DNA of 64,000 nt from Laburnicola sp. R22_1 (Eukaryota; Ascomycota; Dothideomycetes; Pleosporales; Didymosphaeriaceae), in assembly GCA_014281115.1 (NCBI GenBank), contig JACONQ010000018.1, positions 1,178,001 to 1,242,000 on the forward strand, read 5' to 3'. The first letter of the stretch is position 1. The number at the start of each line of letters is the position of its first letter. A program made the position numbers and the translations under genes. The notes beneath the pieces were generated by a model. That model was not told where the DNA came from. It made no database searches and saw only the letters and a list, made by a program, of their open reading frames with translations. Below, piece after piece: positions 61,708 to 64,000 of the stretch.

Positions 61708-62221
61708 TACTACTATAGCTACTATTACTATAGCTACTACTACTATAGCTACTACTACTATAGCTACTACTACTATAGCTACTACTACTATAGCTACTAC
61801 TACTATAGCTACTACTACTATAGCTACTACTACTATAGCTACTACTACTATAGCTACTACTACTATAGCTACTACTACTATAGCTACTACTACTATAGCT
61901 ACTACTACTATAGCTACTACTACTATAGCTACTACTACTATAGCTACTACTACTATAGCTACTACTACTATAGCTACTATTACTATAGCTACTACTACTA
62001 TAGCTACTACTACTATAGCTACTACTACTATAGCTACTACTACTATAGCTACTACTACTATAGCTACTACTACTATAGCTACTACTACTATAGCTACTAC
62101 TACTATAGCTACTACTACTATAGCTACTACTACTATAGCTACTACTACTATAGCTACTACTACTATAGCTACTACTACTATAGCTACTACTACTATAGCT
62201 ACTACTACTACTACTACTACT
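61708..62221. repeat. 15-bp minisatellite, about 34 units
   Basis: The unit TATAGCTACTACTAC is repeated almost perfectly, with rare CTATTAC variants near 61,725 and 61,978, and it degenerates to plain CTA triplets at the right end. Because 15 is a multiple of three, one plus frame stays open as Tyr-Tyr-Tyr-Tyr-Ser and one minus frame as Ala-Ile-Val-Val-Val, but there is no start codon and no sign of translation. It lies inside the copia element. Confidence 0.92.
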
Positions 62222-63236
62222 CTTACCTTTTAGCCTAAATGCGCAGAAGTGTACGCACTATAGTGCGCGCCTTTTTTGCCTTCTATTACTTATTACTATA
62301 ATTTTATAATATAAAGGTGCTATAAGCTAATAAAGCACTATAATCTAAGGTAGTATACCTTAATATTATTACCCTAAATAGTTATAATAAGCTTTACTAC
62401 AGATAGTAAAATAGTAAAAGGGCTATTATAATATTATTAGGGAGTTTTATAGCCTATAGTGTAAAGAGGTTACTAAAGTAAGTAATAATACTCTAAAGAA
62501 TAGATATAATAATACTACTTGCCTTTAAGTGTATTATTATAGTATACCCTATTAGACTATTTAGTAAGCGCGCTTTTATTATAGCATAGATAAAACTATA
62601 TAAAAGTAGCTCCCTTTTTACTACGCTATAATAGAGTAATTAGCTTAGGGGTAGAGTTAAAGGCAAGAATAAGTATAGGTATAGGCATAGATAAGAATAA
62701 GCGCTTAGTAAATAAGTCTAAGTTACTTATAAATAGTAAGGGTGTAAGTAGTAGTAGTAAGTATAGTAGTAGTAAAGTGTAAGTAGCTTAACTATATAGA
62801 CGGCTATATAGTATACTATAAAGTATGTTATATAATATACTATATATAAAAGTAGTAGTATAGTAAGTAAACTATAAAAAGTTAGCATAATTCTAATATA
62901 TAGGTGTAAAGTAGAGAAGTAAGAAAGTAAGCGCTAGAACTAGTTCTAGGATTATTATATATAACTCTTAATAAATATTAAAATACTAAAGATTATAAAG
63001 ATAGCCAATAGTAAAATTAAGTTACTTAGTAAAAGTATACTTATAAAGCAAAGCTTATATATATACACTATTCTAAAAGTAAAAGAAATAAAGCTAGTAG
63101 AAAGTTTTATTTATAGCGCGCGCTAAGTATAAAGTAAAATACTAAAAGCTTTAAAAGTATATAATACACGCCTAAGGTAGATTTAGAGCTTTTACTTAGT
63201 TATAGATAGTAAGCTTTAAGCGTTACCTAAGAGGTA

Positions 63237-63408
63237 TATTATAAAAGCCTAGAGCCTTAGCGCTCTATATACTAAGCCTAGATAAGAATTATAAATATAC
63301 TTATTTCTATGCTCCTTAGTATATATATAGATAGCCTGGCCTTTTTTTTAGAGGCTAGTAGTCTAAGAATAGATTTCCTAAATTTATCTTTTCTAGCTCT
63401 CTTTAACA
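63237..63408 (+). repeat. 3' LTR of the copia element
   Basis: It starts TATTATAAAAGCCTAGAGCC and ends CTTTAACA. Here the start TG has become TA and the CA end is intact, complementary to the 5' LTR. CTAGT follows. Confidence 0.8.
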
Positions 63409-63413
63409 CTAGT

Positions 63414-63631
63414 TTAGTAGCTTCCTAACTAGCTAGCTTACTACTAATTTAGTAGCTTCTTATCTATTACACATGCGTAGGGCACCTATAACTTTTAGCA
63501 CTCTTACTTCTACTTTTAAATATTCTTATTACTACTAGCAGCCCCTATAGCTTTAGAAGCTACCCTACTCTAATTAAAAACTATATAGTTAGGTTAATAT
63601 ATTTTTAAAATACTTTTCTATAGTACTAGTA
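63414..63631. repeat. Degenerate repeat between the copia element and MITE copy C
   Basis: About 63,540-63,631 is an inverted copy of about 4,420-4,510 beside the first gypsy element. No gene is seen. Confidence 0.45.
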
Positions 63632-64000
63632 TTAGGAAAAATTTTGTGCACGTATAAGTACCTAGAGCACCTAAGCAGCCCTATATAAGACTACGCACGC
63701 CTACACACTAAATACGCTTAGAACGCACTAGTAATACTACTTTTTTCTTAGTATGCGTATGTGTAAGATTATGTAAGAATGTATACCTATGCTGCTAGTA
63801 TACCTAGAGTAGCTAGAGTAGCTAGGATACCCTAGACGCCTATACTACCTATAAAATACTAATTAATAAGCAAATAAAGTTCTTTAATTAGCTAAAATTT
63901 AAAAAAGCTTAGTAATCTACTTAGTAAGCTGCTTAGTAAGCTTTAAAAATTAGGATTTTTTTAAAGTATAAATTTAAAGTCTTTTACTAGATAGTAATTA
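63632..64000 (+). mobile_element. MITE-like element M, copy C, cut by the window end
   Basis: It begins TTAGGAAAAATTTTGTGC after TA and follows copy A (32,591 onward) in the same orientation for the 369 bp available, through ACTAGATAGTAATTA. The rest lies outside the window. Confidence 0.7.

Larger units (their letters stand above)
56248..63408 (+). mobile_element. Ty1/copia retrotransposon with both LTRs and 5-bp TSD, 7,161 bp
   Basis: LTRs of 173 and 172 bp bound the element, and CTAGT occurs at 56,243-56,247 and 63,409-63,413 as the target duplication. The order inside, all plus strand, is gag/protease region, integrase, reverse transcriptase, RNase H, which is the copia order. Coding sequence is destroyed by stops and by asparagines in place of catalytic aspartates. 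A 15-bp minisatellite lies between RNase H and the 3' LTR, helping to make the element longer than the 5-6 kb usual for copia. Confidence 0.85.

Noticed and set aside
61708..62221. Open reading through the 15-bp minisatellite as a repetitive protein
   Set aside because: The frame is open only because the unit length is a multiple of three. There is no start codon, and the sequence lies in a dead copia element.

Overview
This is a nuclear fungal window, most likely from a filamentous ascomycete (Pezizomycotina; the exact lineage cannot be fixed from sequence alone). About 57 kb is AT-rich, repeat-derived DNA with almost no open reading frames. It carries the footprint of repeat-induced point mutation (RIP): CpA and TpG are scarce, TpA is abundant, and CpG survives. 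One sharply bounded island of normal composition (about 34.59-40.89 kb) holds the only convincing host genes, with short fungal introns.

Layout. 1-3.8 kb: copy 1 of a large unidentified repeat (called X here), preceded by a degenerate telomere-like array. 3.9-11.23 kb: a minus-strand Ty3/gypsy element. 11.4-13.5 kb: a Tc1/mariner element with TA target duplication and long inverted ends, much less mutated than its surroundings. 13.5-21.5 kb: unassigned RIP-degraded repeats. 21.56-31.76 kb: X copy 2, split by nested short insertions and by telomere-like arrays. 32.1-34.55 kb: two facing copies of a short retroelement-like family (S2), one of them split by a tail-to-tail pair of TA-flanked MITE-like elements that forms a 1.85-kb palindrome. 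34.6-40.9 kb: the gene island. 41.66-47.19 kb: X copy 3. 48.0-52.25 kb: the 5' part of a plus-strand gypsy element of the same family as the one at 4-11 kb. 56.25-63.41 kb: a structurally complete Ty1/copia element with 172-173-bp LTRs and a 5-bp target duplication, carrying a 15-bp minisatellite. The window ends inside a third copy of the palindrome-forming MITE.

The island holds three genes. (1) A small conserved protein of a family often labelled N-acetylglutamate synthase. (2) A 1,220-residue NRPS-like enzyme on the minus strand: adenylation, carrier and reductase domains continuing in frame into a gluconokinase-like P-loop kinase domain. This fusion is the most unusual coding feature here. 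(3) Diverging from it across 513 bp, a Dal5-type MFS transporter gene with a premature stop, whose second half is lost exactly where the AT-rich DNA begins. The head-to-head pair suggests a former enzyme plus transporter module; the enzyme looks intact and the transporter is dead.

Two short dispersed families, S1 and S2, can be delimited to the base. Several copies have target-site duplications, and homologous empty sites exist in other X copies of the same window. S2 duplicates 15-16 bp and S1 9-13 bp, which fits target-primed insertion better than LTR or cut-and-paste insertion.
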